From Caloramator australicus RC3 (GTDB lineage: Bacteria > Bacillota > Clostridia > Clostridiales > Caloramatoraceae), in the NCBI RefSeq assembly GCF_000297115.1, contig NZ_CAKP01000096.1, forward strand, positions 62,001 to 126,000: a DNA stretch of 64,000 nt. Reading direction: 5' to 3'. Within the stretch, counting starts at the first letter, position 1. Every line of letters starts with the position of its first letter. Made by a program: the position numbers and the translations under genes. The notes under the pieces are model-generated. The model was not told the DNA's origin, did no database searches, and saw only the letters and a program-made list of their open reading frames with translations. Positions 17,531 to 25,734 of this stretch are shown in pieces.

Positions 17531-19069
17531 ATGATCAATGCAGTAAAAAGGGAGATTCCTGAATATATCGAAGGCTATGGTAAAGTAAAACCCTTTATGG
17601 GAGCTTATGCAAATTATGGTGAAGTAAGAAAGGTTTCTACGAAGCTAAAGAGCGTAAAGCCAGGAGAAAACAAGATTTTATCTTCAATAAAGGAAGCCCT
17701 TTTAAAATGCGATATAAAGGATGGGATGACGGTATCATTTCATCATCATTTAAGAAACGGTGATTATGTTTTAAATATGGTTTTGGAGGAAATTGCAAAG
17801 CTTGGTGTAAAGGATATAACAGTTGCGGCAAGTTCCATATTTCCCTGCCATGCACCTTTGGTTGAACATATAAAAAACGGTGTTGTAACCAGGATTTACG
17901 CAAACTATATGTCAGGGCCTGTTGCTGAGGCGGTATCAAAGGGGCTTTTAAAATATCCCGCTATAATGCACACCCACGGAGGAAGGGCAAGGGCGATAGA
18001 GAGCGGGGATTTACATATAGATATAGCCTTTATTGCAGCACCAACCTGTGATAGCTATGGAAATATAAATGGAGTTGAAGGAAAATCAGCCTGTGGAAGC
18101 CTAGGATATGCCATTCCAGATGCTATGTATGCCGATAAGGTCGTTGCAGTTACTGATAATTTAGTTGATTATCCTGCATGCCCAATTGAAATAAGCCAAG
18201 AATATGTGGATTATATAGTTAAAGTCGATGAAATAGGGGATCCTAAGGGGATTGTTTCAGGAACTACAAGGATTACAAAGGATCCTGTAGGCCTTAAAAT
18301 TGCAAAGCTTGCAGCACAATTAATTGACGAGTCTGGGCTTTTAAAGGATGGCTTTTCATTCCAAACTGGAGCAGGAGGCACATCCCTTGCAGTTGCTGCC
18401 TATGTAAAGGATATAATGAAAAGGAAAAATATAAAAGGAAGCTTTGCAGCAGGAGGAATAACAGGATACATCGTTGAGATGTTTGAAGAAGGATTATTCA
18501 AGGCATTATTTGATGTGCAGTGCTTTGATTTAAAGGCTGTTGAGTCCTATAAAAACAACAGAGCCCATCAGGGAATGTCTGCTTCCATGTATGGAAATCC
18601 CCACAATAAAGGGGCTGTTGTAAACAACCTTGATGTTATGATTCTTGGCGCAACGGAAATCGATACCGACTTCAATGTAAATGTTACAACAGGGTCAAAT
18701 GGAATAATAATGGGAGGTTCTGGAGGGCATTCCGACACTGCTGCAGGATCAAAATTGTCAATCGTTGTAACGCAGCTTACAAAAGCAAGGCTTCCAATTA
18801 TCGTGGATAAAGTTACAACTGTAACAACACCAGGTGAGACAATCGATGCTGTTGTAACCGAAAGGGGAATTGCTATTAATCCAAGAAGAACTGACCTTTT
18901 GGAAAAATTAAAGGATTCTAATCTTCCTATTTACACAATAGAAGAATTAAAGGCGATGGCTGAAAAACTAACAGGCATTCCTGAAAAAATTGAATTTGCA
19001 GATAAAATAGTTGCAATTGTTGAATATAGGGACGGTTCTGTTATTGATGTTGTTCGTCAGGTTAGGTGA
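17531..19069 (+). CDS. citF: Citramalate/citrate lyase alpha subunit (ACP transferase)
   Basis: 512 residues, CitF family of CoA transferases. It exchanges the acetyl group on the ACP arm for the substrate, forming the acyl-ACP thioester. Conserved stretches include VSFHHHLRNGD, AAPTCDSYGNINGVEGKSACG, QTGAGGTSLAVA, AAGGITGYIVEM and GSGGHSDTAAG. Four nt after citE. The subunit set D-E-F in this order is typical of both citrate and citramalate lyase operons; the surrounding methylaspartate genes favour citramalate. Confidence 0.95.
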   Translation: MINAVKREIPEYIEGYGKVKPFMGAYANYGEVRKVSTKLKSVKPGENKILSSIKEALLKCDIKDGMTVSFHHHLRNGDYVLNMVLEEIAKLGVKDITVAASSIFPCHAPLVEHIKNGVVTRIYANYMSGPVAEAVSKGLLKYPAIMHTHGGRARAIESGDLHIDIAFIAAPTCDSYGNINGVEGKSACGSLGYAIPDAMYADKVVAVTDNLVDYPACPIEISQEYVDYIVKVDEIGDPKGIVSGTTRITKDPVGLKIAKLAAQLIDESGLLKDGFSFQTGAGGTSLAVAAYVKDIMKRKNIKGSFAAGGITGYIVEMFEEGLFKALFDVQCFDLKAVESYKNNRAHQGMSASMYGNPHNKGAVVNNLDVMILGATEIDTDFNVNVTTGSNGIIMGGSGGHSDTAAGSKLSIVVTQLTKARLPIIVDKVTTVTTPGETIDAVVTERGIAINPRRTDLLEKLKDSNLPIYTIEELKAMAEKLTGIPEKIEFADKIVAIVEYRDGSVIDVVRQVR

Positions 19070-19073
19070 TTTT

Positions 19074-20090
19074 ATGGAAATAGTTTTAACTAATGATTTA
19101 GAAAAGGTAAAGGAATTTTTAAAGGAATTTGATTTGAGCCTTGATGATGACGTGGATTTAACTTTAGTTGCAGTAGAGGATGATAAAATTATAGGAACCT
19201 GTTCTGCAGCTAAAAATATAATAAAGGGATTTGCAGTATCAAAGGACTATCAAAGTGAAGGTGTTGCATCAAAGCTCTTAACTAAAATTCAAAATATCCT
19301 CTTTGACAAGGGAATCTATGAGACCTTTATTTTTACAAAACCTGAGAATAAGAGTATATTTGAAGGTTTAGGATATAGGTTTGTAGAGGGAAACAGCGAT
19401 GTTGCATTATTAGAGGGTGGGGCTGCAAATGTTCAAAAGTATGTCCGGGACATGTTTCTAAAAAGCGACCTTGATGATGGCGAAAAGGCAGCCCTTGTAA
19501 TGAACTGTAATCCCTTTACTTTAGGACACAAATATTTGATCGAAACTGCAGCAAAGGAAAACGAAAGGGTTGTAGTTTTTATAGTTGAGGAAAATAAATC
19601 CCTTTTCCCCTTTGATGTAAGGCTAGAGCTTGTTAAAAAAGGAGTAAAGGATTTAAAAAATGTAACAGTAATTCCTGGAGGAAAGTATATAATATCTTCT
19701 GCAACCTTTCCAAGTTATTTTTTAAGAAAAGAAGATGATAGATTAAGGGCCTATACAAGGCTGGATGCGGCTATTTTTGGAAGATATATTGCAAAGGAAT
19801 TTAACATAAAAAGAAGATATGTAGGGACTGAACCCTATTGTCCTGTTACAAACGCATATAATAATGCCCTTATGGACATATTACCAAACTTTGGAATAGA
19901 AGTTAAGATCGTCGAAAGGCTTATGAAAGATAATGTTGCAGTTAGTGCATCCTTTGTAAGAAACTTAATAAAACAGGGAAAACTTGAGGATACTAAGAAA
20001 TTTGTCCCTGAAAGCACATATGAATTTTTAATATCTAAAGAAGCTGAAGATATTATAGAAAAAATAAAAAGGAGCGATAGTCCCCATTGA
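19074..20090 (+). CDS. citC: [Citrate/citramalate (pro-3S)-lyase] ligase
   Basis: 338 residues. An N-terminal GNAT-like domain (GFAVSKDYQSEGVASKLL) is followed by a nucleotidyl-transferase domain with the HxGH-type motif NPFTLGHKYLIE and a late SASFVRNLIKQG. It acetylates the thiol of the ACP prosthetic arm with ATP and acetate, switching the lyase on. The start is at ATG 19074 after GGTTAGGTGA, 4 nt beyond the citF stop. TGATG overlap with citX. Confidence 0.93.
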   Translation: MEIVLTNDLEKVKEFLKEFDLSLDDDVDLTLVAVEDDKIIGTCSAAKNIIKGFAVSKDYQSEGVASKLLTKIQNILFDKGIYETFIFTKPENKSIFEGLGYRFVEGNSDVALLEGGAANVQKYVRDMFLKSDLDDGEKAALVMNCNPFTLGHKYLIETAAKENERVVVFIVEENKSLFPFDVRLELVKKGVKDLKNVTVIPGGKYIISSATFPSYFLRKEDDRLRAYTRLDAAIFGRYIAKEFNIKRRYVGTEPYCPVTNAYNNALMDILPNFGIEVKIVERLMKDNVAVSASFVRNLIKQGKLEDTKKFVPESTYEFLISKEAEDIIEKIKRSDSPH

Positions 20091-20638
20091 TGAGGATACT
20101 TGAGGATAGGGAAAAACGGTTTTTAAGGATTTTAAAGTTAAATGAAGAATATAAGCTTCCTGTTATTTGTGGCAAAATAAATTACCCGGGAAATGATAAA
20201 AACACATTAAAGGCAGGCCTTGCCTTTAATGTGTTATATTCTCTTTTAAAGGATACATTCAAGGACCATGAGGTTTATTCTGAAACTAACGAAGGATTCG
20301 ACGGAAAAAGTCTTTTAATGGTTCTTAATGTCCCGCCAAAGGAGGCAAAGAAAAAGGCAATTAATATAGAAGAGTTCCATCAATTAGGAAGGCTGTTTGA
20401 CATAGATATATATGTTAATGGCCAGCCTATATCAAGAAGGGACTTAGGCCTCAATGTTAGAAAATGTATTGTATGTGGTGATGATGCGGGGATATGCACA
20501 AGACAAAAAAGGCATGATTTAAGGGAAGTTATTGAAATTATAGATAAAATAATTGATGATTATTTTGGGGCGTTGAGTTATGATGATATAAATTGGATGA
20601 TAAAAAGATTTTATGAAAAGGAAGATGAGAATTGTTAA
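20090..20638 (+). CDS. citX: Holo-ACP synthase CitX
   Basis: 182 residues. It transfers the phosphoribosyl-dephospho-CoA arm to apo-CitD. Family motifs are ILEDREKRFLRILKL, VICGKINYPG, LGRLFDIDIY and the conserved ISRRDLGLNVRKCIVCG. Starts at ATG 20090, overlapping the citC stop (TGATG). Its stop overlaps the TTG start of citG, so the maturation genes are coupled. Confidence 0.92.
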   Translation: MRILEDREKRFLRILKLNEEYKLPVICGKINYPGNDKNTLKAGLAFNVLYSLLKDTFKDHEVYSETNEGFDGKSLLMVLNVPPKEAKKKAINIEEFHQLGRLFDIDIYVNGQPISRRDLGLNVRKCIVCGDDAGICTRQKRHDLREVIEIIDKIIDDYFGALSYDDINWMIKRFYEKEDENC

Positions 20639-21489
20639 AAGACATGGAATTTTGTAACATGGTTGGACAAGTTCTTTTGGAGGGGATGCTTCTTGAGGTG
20701 ATATCCCATCCATCACCTGGACTTGTTTCACCCTTTTCACAGGGAAGCCACAGCGATATGGATTATAATACCTTTTTAAGGAGCACTGCTGCCATTGCAA
20801 AGTATCTTCCTGATTTCGTCCATGTAGGCTTAAAATATGATGAAAATATTTTGGAGAAAATAAGAAATATAGGCCTTTTAGCAGAAGATGATATGTTTAG
20901 GGCAACCTATGGAATAAATACACAAAAGGGGCTTATTTTTCTTACAGGTCTTATAGGGGCAAGTGCAGGAAGATGCAAAAAATTAAATTTGAGTTTAAAT
21001 AGGTTAAACATAGCAAATATTATTAAAGAAATCACCTGTGGAATAGTTGAGAAGGAACTTAAAAATATAAATAAGGATGGAAAGTTAACAAATGGAGAAA
21101 AGCTTTATTTAAAATATGGAGTTACTGGCATAAGGGGAGAGGTTGAAAAGGGGCTTCCAACTGTGTTAAAATGGGGATTACCTGCCTTTGAGGATGCATT
21201 AGGATTTGGACTATCGGTTAATGATGCCCTTATTCATAGTCTAATTTATATCATATCAAAATTGGATGACACGACAGTTTTAAACAGAAGGGGACTTAAA
21301 GGCCTTTATTTTATGAAAAATATTGCCAAAAACGCAATTTTCCTAGGAGCTATGAAAACCCAAATAGGCCGGGAGTATGTGGTTTATATGGATAAAATAT
21401 TTAAGAAGAAGAACATAAGTCCAGGCGGTGCTGCAGACCTTCTGGCAGTAACCTATATAATATACAAACTGGAAAAGTGGGGGAATTGA
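20632..21489 (+). CDS. citG: Triphosphoribosyl-dephospho-CoA synthase CitG
   Basis: 285 residues. It makes the precursor of the lyase prosthetic group from ATP and dephospho-CoA. Family motifs are EVISHPSPGLVSPFSQGSHSD, LTGLIGASAGRC, GEKLYLKYGVTGIRGE, TVLNRRGL and SPGGAADLLAVT. TTG 20632 is chosen because AAGGAAG lies 7 nt upstream; ATG 20644 is too far from it. With citC and citX in the same string, this is a complete activation set. Confidence 0.92.
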   Translation: MLKDMEFCNMVGQVLLEGMLLEVISHPSPGLVSPFSQGSHSDMDYNTFLRSTAAIAKYLPDFVHVGLKYDENILEKIRNIGLLAEDDMFRATYGINTQKGLIFLTGLIGASAGRCKKLNLSLNRLNIANIIKEITCGIVEKELKNINKDGKLTNGEKLYLKYGVTGIRGEVEKGLPTVLKWGLPAFEDALGFGLSVNDALIHSLIYIISKLDDTTVLNRRGLKGLYFMKNIAKNAIFLGAMKTQIGREYVVYMDKIFKKKNISPGGAADLLAVTYIIYKLEKWGN

Positions 21490-21490
21490 A

Positions 21491-22408
21491 ATGAATAAGC
21501 TTTTAGAAACCATCATAGAAAACAATAGAGTATGGACAGAAAAAGGAAAAGTTGCAACATATATACCTGAACTTTCAAAGGCAAACCCAAGACATCTTGG
21601 GATAGCAGTTTATACCGTTGATAATGAGGAATATTTTGCAGGCGATTATGATGTAAAATTTACTATGCAGAGCATCTCAAAGGTAGTCGCTTTAATGCTT
21701 GCTCTTTTAGACAATGGTAAAGAAATTGTATTTTCAAAGGTTGATATGGAACCTACAGCGGATACATTTAACTCAATAAGTAGCCTTGAAACAAGAACTC
21801 CAAATAAACCTTTAAATCCAATGATTAATTCCGGGGCAATAGTTACATCATCATTAATTAATGGCAGAAATGGCGATGAGGTTATTGAAAAATTTTTAAA
21901 GTTTACAAGAAAAATAACTAACAATCCACACATAGAAATAAATTATGATGTTTATAAATCTGAAAAGGAAACCGGACATAGAAATAGATCCCTTGCTTAT
22001 TATATGAAGAGCATAGGTATAATCGAAGGAGATGTTGAGGAGGCCCTTGATGTATACTTTAAACAATGTTCCATCGAAGTAACATGCAAGGATATAGCAA
22101 GAATTGGTGCAATGCTTGCCAACGATGGGGTGCTTCCTTGGAATGGAGAAAGGGTAATTCCAAGACAGGTTGCAAGGATAGTTAAGACAATAATGCTAAC
22201 CTGTGGAATGTATGATGCCTCAGGTGAATTTGCTGTTAAGGTTGGAGTTCCCGGAAAGAGCGGTGTTGGTGGAGGAATTTTAGCTTCAGTTCCATCAAGG
22301 ATGGGAATTGGAGTATTTGGACCAGCCCTTGACAGCAAAGGAAACAGTATAGGTGGATGGAAGGTTTTAGAGGAAGTTTCAAGGGAATTAGATCTTAGTA
22401 TATTATAA
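21491..22408 (+). CDS. glsA: Glutaminase
   Basis: 305-residue serine-dependent beta-lactamase-fold glutaminase (EC 3.5.1.2) that hydrolyses glutamine to glutamate and ammonia. The catalytic SxxK is Ser61-I-S-Lys64 in MQSISKVVAL. Other hallmarks are PLNPMINSGAI, YKSEKETGHRNR, MLANDGVLPW and GVPGKSGVGGGI. One nt after citG, so co-transcribed: it supplies substrate for glutamate mutase. Its terminator hairpin is interrupted by repeat copy B. Confidence 0.96.
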   Translation: MNKLLETIIENNRVWTEKGKVATYIPELSKANPRHLGIAVYTVDNEEYFAGDYDVKFTMQSISKVVALMLALLDNGKEIVFSKVDMEPTADTFNSISSLETRTPNKPLNPMINSGAIVTSSLINGRNGDEVIEKFLKFTRKITNNPHIEINYDVYKSEKETGHRNRSLAYYMKSIGIIEGDVEEALDVYFKQCSIEVTCKDIARIGAMLANDGVLPWNGERVIPRQVARIVKTIMLTCGMYDASGEFAVKVGVPGKSGVGGGILASVPSRMGIGVFGPALDSKGNSIGGWKVLEEVSRELDLSIL

Positions 22409-22745
22409 AGAATAAGGCAGGATTTACCTGCCTTCAGATTGTCGACAAACCATCTTTGGTGTTGAAATTTTGCAAGAGCCCCGTGAATGGATTTCAAAAA
22501 GGCATCTCTCATGAGCTCTAGCAATTCTTGCTTTTCGACTTTTCAAAAGTCCGTAATTCTGCACACGGACGTGCAGAGCCGAGTGGCCGACACGGATGTC
22601 GGCTCACGAGGGTAGGACTTTTGAAAACAAAGAAAAGCTTAGAATTGCTTAGCGAAATGAGCGAATGCCAGGGAAATCCTTCACGGGGCTTATCAAAAAA
22701 CAACTTTTTTAACAGTCTGAAGGCAGGATTTACCTGCCTTATTCT
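22409..22745 (+). terminator. Bidirectional terminator split by repeat copy B
   Basis: Removing the 285-nt element and one of the two identical 21-nt repeats (22414-22434 and 22720-22740) restores a perfect 13-bp stem, AGAATAAGGCAGG/CCTGCCTTATTCT with loop ATTTA. That stem lies exactly between the convergent glsA and the minus-strand repeat-protein gene. Each present half still holds an 8-bp hairpin AAGGCAGG/CCTGCCTT. Confidence 0.75.
22435..22719 (+). mobile_element. Palindromic repeat element, full copy (B)
   Basis: 285 nt, begins CAGATTGTCGACAAAC and ends AACAGTCTG (short imperfect inverted ends CAGANTGT). Nearly the whole length is one imperfect inverted repeat: GAGCCCCGTGAATGGATTTC with GGAAATCCTTCACGGGGCTT, GGCATCTCTCATGAGC with the CGAAATGAGCGAATGCC arm, and ACTTTTCAAAAGTCC with GGACTTTTGAAAA. 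The tip holds two small GC-rich hairpins, TCTGCAC..GTGCAGA and GCCGAC..GTCGGC. Flanked by the 21-nt duplication of the terminator hairpin. No convincing coding sequence. Confidence 0.85.
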
Positions 22746-23623
22746 GCTATTTTATTAGCCTTAATCTTATAATTCATCCCTGGAACAACGCCAGTGAATA
22801 GATACATACCGTTAGTATTTGTTCTTGTAAATTTAATTGGGGTTAATCTACCGTTTTCCTCAACTTTATATAAAGTTACGATAGCATTTGCAACAGGGGT
22901 ATTATTGTTGTCCTTGATTACTCCAGATATAGTTCCTGCAAAAGCATTTGGATTTACGTTTAATTTTATAATTGTTCTTGCAACCATATTAGGTTTATCT
23001 ATAAGGATGCTTGTTGAGTCGTTTACATAGCCAAGTTTAGAGGTGATTATTTTATATTGTCCCTGTGGAACTTCACCAAATATAAACTGACCGAATTCGT
23101 TTGTTGTAGTTGTTGCAATAATTTCTTCATTTCCATTTACAAGTTTAAATAACTTGATTGAGCAGTTGGAAAGGATGTTTCCCTCCATGTCATATACATC
23201 ACCAGCGATGATGGAAAGGGTAGCTTTAGGATCGACCTTTAATGTCATATTTATTTCAAGCTGTTGTTTTGTTTGAAGTGAAAATGGAATAAGGTCGCAG
23301 AGCAAGTAGCCGTTAGCTATAGCAGAAATATGATATTGCATTGCTGGTGGGAAGGGTGAAAATACGTAAGAACCTTGAGCATCGGTATAGGCATGGGCAA
23401 TAGGGTTATAGTTTTCATCAAAAATCTTCACAAGAGCTCCTTCGATAGGATTTGCGTTTTCATCTGTAACGGTTCCATAAACAGCTCCTGCCTCAACATT
23501 TGGATTTTCCTGAAGCGACAAGTCTATACGGATCTCTTCGCCTATTCCTGTTAGTTTTTTAGACTCCGATTGTCCTAAAACGTAAAGGTCATAAAGAACA
23601 TTAGGATTTTGCTGAAGACTCAT
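22739..23623 (-). CDS. Carboxypeptidase-regulatory-like (beta-sandwich repeat) protein, probably spore surface
   Basis: 294 residues with no signal peptide or membrane segment. Three successive repeats of about 80-90 residues follow a 45-residue lead, each with the pattern G-x-V-x-D-x-x-G-x-P-(I/V)-x-x-A-x-V-x-(I/L)-(F/Y) and a closing G-x-Y-x-F/F-G-x-V-P motif (GTVTDENANPIEGALVKIF, AGDVYDMEGNILSNCSIKLF, GVIKDNNNTPVANAIVTLY). These are CarboxypepD_reg/CnaB-like folds. Ribosome site AAAGGGGG. The sigma-K-like promoter upstream suggests a spore-coat or exosporium structural protein. Its stop codon partly lies in the terminator duplication of copy B. Confidence 0.8.
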   Translation of the reverse strand: MSLQQNPNVLYDLYVLGQSESKKLTGIGEEIRIDLSLQENPNVEAGAVYGTVTDENANPIEGALVKIFDENYNPIAHAYTDAQGSYVFSPFPPAMQYHISAIANGYLLCDLIPFSLQTKQQLEINMTLKVDPKATLSIIAGDVYDMEGNILSNCSIKLFKLVNGNEEIIATTTTNEFGQFIFGEVPQGQYKIITSKLGYVNDSTSILIDKPNMVARTIIKLNVNPNAFAGTISGVIKDNNNTPVANAIVTLYKVEENGRLTPIKFTRTNTNGMYLFTGVVPGMNYKIKANKIAE

Positions 23624-23651
23624 AACTATCCCCCTTTAGACAATTTTAGTA

Positions 23652-23679
23652 TATCCTATGAAAAAATATATGAATATGT
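23652..23679 (-). promoter_or_regulatory. Sigma-K-like promoter for the repeat protein
   Basis: Minus strand: AC, exactly 17 nt, then CATAGGATA, again a full match to AC-N17-CATANNNTA, ending 28 nt before the start codon. It is the second such promoter in the window with the same spacing. Confidence 0.6.
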
Positions 23680-23713
23680 GACAAAATATAACAAATTATT
23701 TTACAAAATTGGT

Positions 23714-23742
23714 TTGTTAAAAAAATAATTATGTAGTATAAT
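23714..23742 (+). promoter_or_regulatory. Sigma-A-type promoter for acd-etfBA
   Basis: TTGTTA (23714-23719), 17-nt spacer, TATAAT (23737-23742), about 50 nt before the start. The -35 begins TTGTTAA, which equals one half of the Rex consensus; the second half is poor, so Rex control is only a possibility. Confidence 0.65.
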
Positions 23743-23794
23743 ATTTATAGAAATTTTAGAAAAATAATAATTTTATTACAATGGGGTGGTGGAT

Positions 23795-24934
23795 GTGGAA
23801 TTTACTCTAACAAAGGAACAGGAACTTATGAAGGAAATGCTGCAGAAATTTGTAGAAAATGAGGTAAAGCCTATAGCAGCAGAAGTCGATGAAAAGGAAA
23901 TTTTTCCGATGGAAACGGTTAAAAAAATGGCAAAGTTAGGCCTTATGGGAATACCATTTCCAAGGGAAGTTGGAGGTGCAGGAGGGGACTTTTTAAGTTA
24001 TATCCTTGCTGTTGAAGAAATATCTAAAGCTTGTGCAACAACAGGAGTTATCCTATCTGCCCATACATCCCTCTGCTGCTGGCCTATATACAATTTTGGA
24101 ACAGAGGAACAAAAGAAAAAATACTTACCATCCCTTTTAAAGGGAGAAAAGATAGGTGCCTTTGCCCTTACAGAACCCAATGCAGGAACCGATGCAGCAA
24201 GCCAGCAGACAACAGCAAAGCTTGAGGGGGATTATTACATCCTAAACGGCAGCAAAGTTTTTATAACTAACGGAGGATATGCCGATATATTTATAGTGTT
24301 TGCCATGACTGATAGAAGCAAAGGGACAAAGGGAATATCCGCCTTTATAGTTGAAAATGGATTTGAAGGCTTTGAAATAGGGAAAATAGAAGAAAAGATG
24401 GGAATAAGGGGCTCATCAACAGCAGAGCTTATATTTAAGGACTGCAAAGTTCCAAAGGAAAACCTTCTTGGACAAGAAGGGAAGGGTTTTTCAATAGCTA
24501 TGGCAACTTTAGACGGAGGAAGAATAGGAATCGCTGCACAGGCCCTTGGAATAGCCGAAGGTGCTCTTGAAGAGGCATTAAAATACATGAAGGAAAGAAA
24601 ACAATTTGGAAAGCCATTATCAAGTTTTCAGGGACTTCAATGGTATATAGCTGAAATGGCAACAAAGGTAGAAGCAGCGAAACTTTTAGTATATAAAGCG
24701 GCATGGAAAAAGGAAAAGGGACTTCCGATAAGCCTTGATGCGTCTATGGCAAAGCTATTTGCATCAGAAACTGCAATGGAGGTTACAACAAAGGCAGTGC
24801 AAATATTCGGAGGATACGGCTATACAAGGGACTATCCAGTTGAAAGAATGATGAGGGATGCAAAGATAACGGAGATATACGAAGGAACAAGCGAAGTTCA
24901 AAAGATGGTAATATCAGCACATGTTTTAAAATAG
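23795..24934 (+). CDS. bcd: Acyl-CoA dehydrogenase, probably butyryl-CoA dehydrogenase
   Basis: 379 residues when started at GTG 23795 (behind GGGGTGG), which is the exact length of clostridial Bcd. FAD enzyme for crotonyl-CoA to butyryl-CoA. Landmarks are [76 protein letters not shown] and the catalytic glutamate in [10 protein letters not shown]. The adjacent etfB and etfA form its electron carrier. Other chain-length specificities cannot be excluded from sequence alone. Confidence 0.92.
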   Translation: MEFTLTKEQELMKEMLQKFVENEVKPIAAEVDEKEIFPMETVKKMAKLGLMGIPFPREVGGAGGDFLSYILAVEEISKACATTGVILSAHTSLCCWPIYNFGTEEQKKKYLPSLLKGEKIGAFALTEPNAGTDAASQQTTAKLEGDYYILNGSKVFITNGGYADIFIVFAMTDRSKGTKGISAFIVENGFEGFEIGKIEEKMGIRGSSTAELIFKDCKVPKENLLGQEGKGFSIAMATLDGGRIGIAAQALGIAEGALEEALKYMKERKQFGKPLSSFQGLQWYIAEMATKVEAAKLLVYKAAWKKEKGLPISLDASMAKLFASETAMEVTTKAVQIFGGYGYTRDYPVERMMRDAKITEIYEGTSEVQKMVISAHVLK

Positions 24935-24944
24935 GGGGGATAAC

Positions 24945-25724
24945 ATGAGAATAGTAGTATGCATAAAGCAGGTTCCGGATACAAACGAAGTTAAGATAGA
25001 TCCTGTAAAAGGAACATTAATAAGAGAAGGAGTTCCAAGCATAATGAATCCAGATGATAAAAACGCCCTTGAGGAGGCTCTAAGGCTCAAGGATGAGTTC
25101 GGTGCAGAGGTTACAGTAATAACGATGGGACCACCTCAGGCGGAAAAGGTTTTAAGGGAGGCCCTTGCAATGGGAGCGGACAAGGCTATTCTTTTAACAG
25201 ATAGGTTATTTGCAGGGGCAGACACATGGGCAACATCCTTAACCCTTGCAAAGGCGATAGAAAAGATAGGCTATGACATAATCTTTGCAGGAAGACAGGC
25301 AATCGATGGTGATACTGCCCAGGTAGGACCAGAGATTGCAGAACACCTTAATATTCCTCAGGTTACGTATGTAGAAAAGGTAGATGTAGAAGGAAGAACA
25401 TTAAGGGTAAAAAGGGCCCTTGAGGATGGATACGAGATAATAAAGATAAATATGCCCTGCCTTTTAACCTGTATAAAGGAACTCAACAAGCCAAGGTACA
25501 TGAACGTATATGATATATTTACATGTTATCAAAAGGAAATAAAGGTTTTAACTGCAGAGGATTTAGCACTTCAAAAGGAAGAAATAGGGCTTTTAGGTTC
25601 ACCGACAAAGGTAAGAAAGACATTTACAAAGGAACCAAAGGGAAAAGGTGAGATAGTAAACCTTTCAGCAAAGGAAGCAGCAACATTTATTGCAGAAAAG
25701 CTAAGGGAAAAGCACTACATTTAG
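24945..25724 (+). CDS. etfB: Electron transfer flavoprotein, beta subunit
   Basis: 259 residues. Typical start RIVVCIKQVPDTNEVKIDP, then SIMNPDDKNALEEALRLKD, the DTAQVGPEIAEHL signature and LEDGYEIIKINMPCLL. It pairs with EtfA to bind FAD. Next to an acyl-CoA dehydrogenase in an anaerobe, the pair is probably the bifurcating type that couples NADH oxidation to crotonyl-CoA and ferredoxin reduction (inference). Site AGGGGGG. Confidence 0.94.
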   Translation: MRIVVCIKQVPDTNEVKIDPVKGTLIREGVPSIMNPDDKNALEEALRLKDEFGAEVTVITMGPPQAEKVLREALAMGADKAILLTDRLFAGADTWATSLTLAKAIEKIGYDIIFAGRQAIDGDTAQVGPEIAEHLNIPQVTYVEKVDVEGRTLRVKRALEDGYEIIKINMPCLLTCIKELNKPRYMNVYDIFTCYQKEIKVLTAEDLALQKEEIGLLGSPTKVRKTFTKEPKGKGEIVNLSAKEAATFIAEKLREKHYI

Positions 25725-25734
25725 GGGGGATAAT

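Noticed and set aside
22000-22524. 174-codon minus-strand frame over glsA and copy B
   Set aside because: Antisense to the glutaminase domain with all catalytic motifs on the plus strand; runs into the repeat.
22528-22758. 76-codon open frame inside repeat copy B
   Set aside because: It spans the element tip, arm and terminator duplication, has no ribosome site, and persists only because the DNA is repeated.
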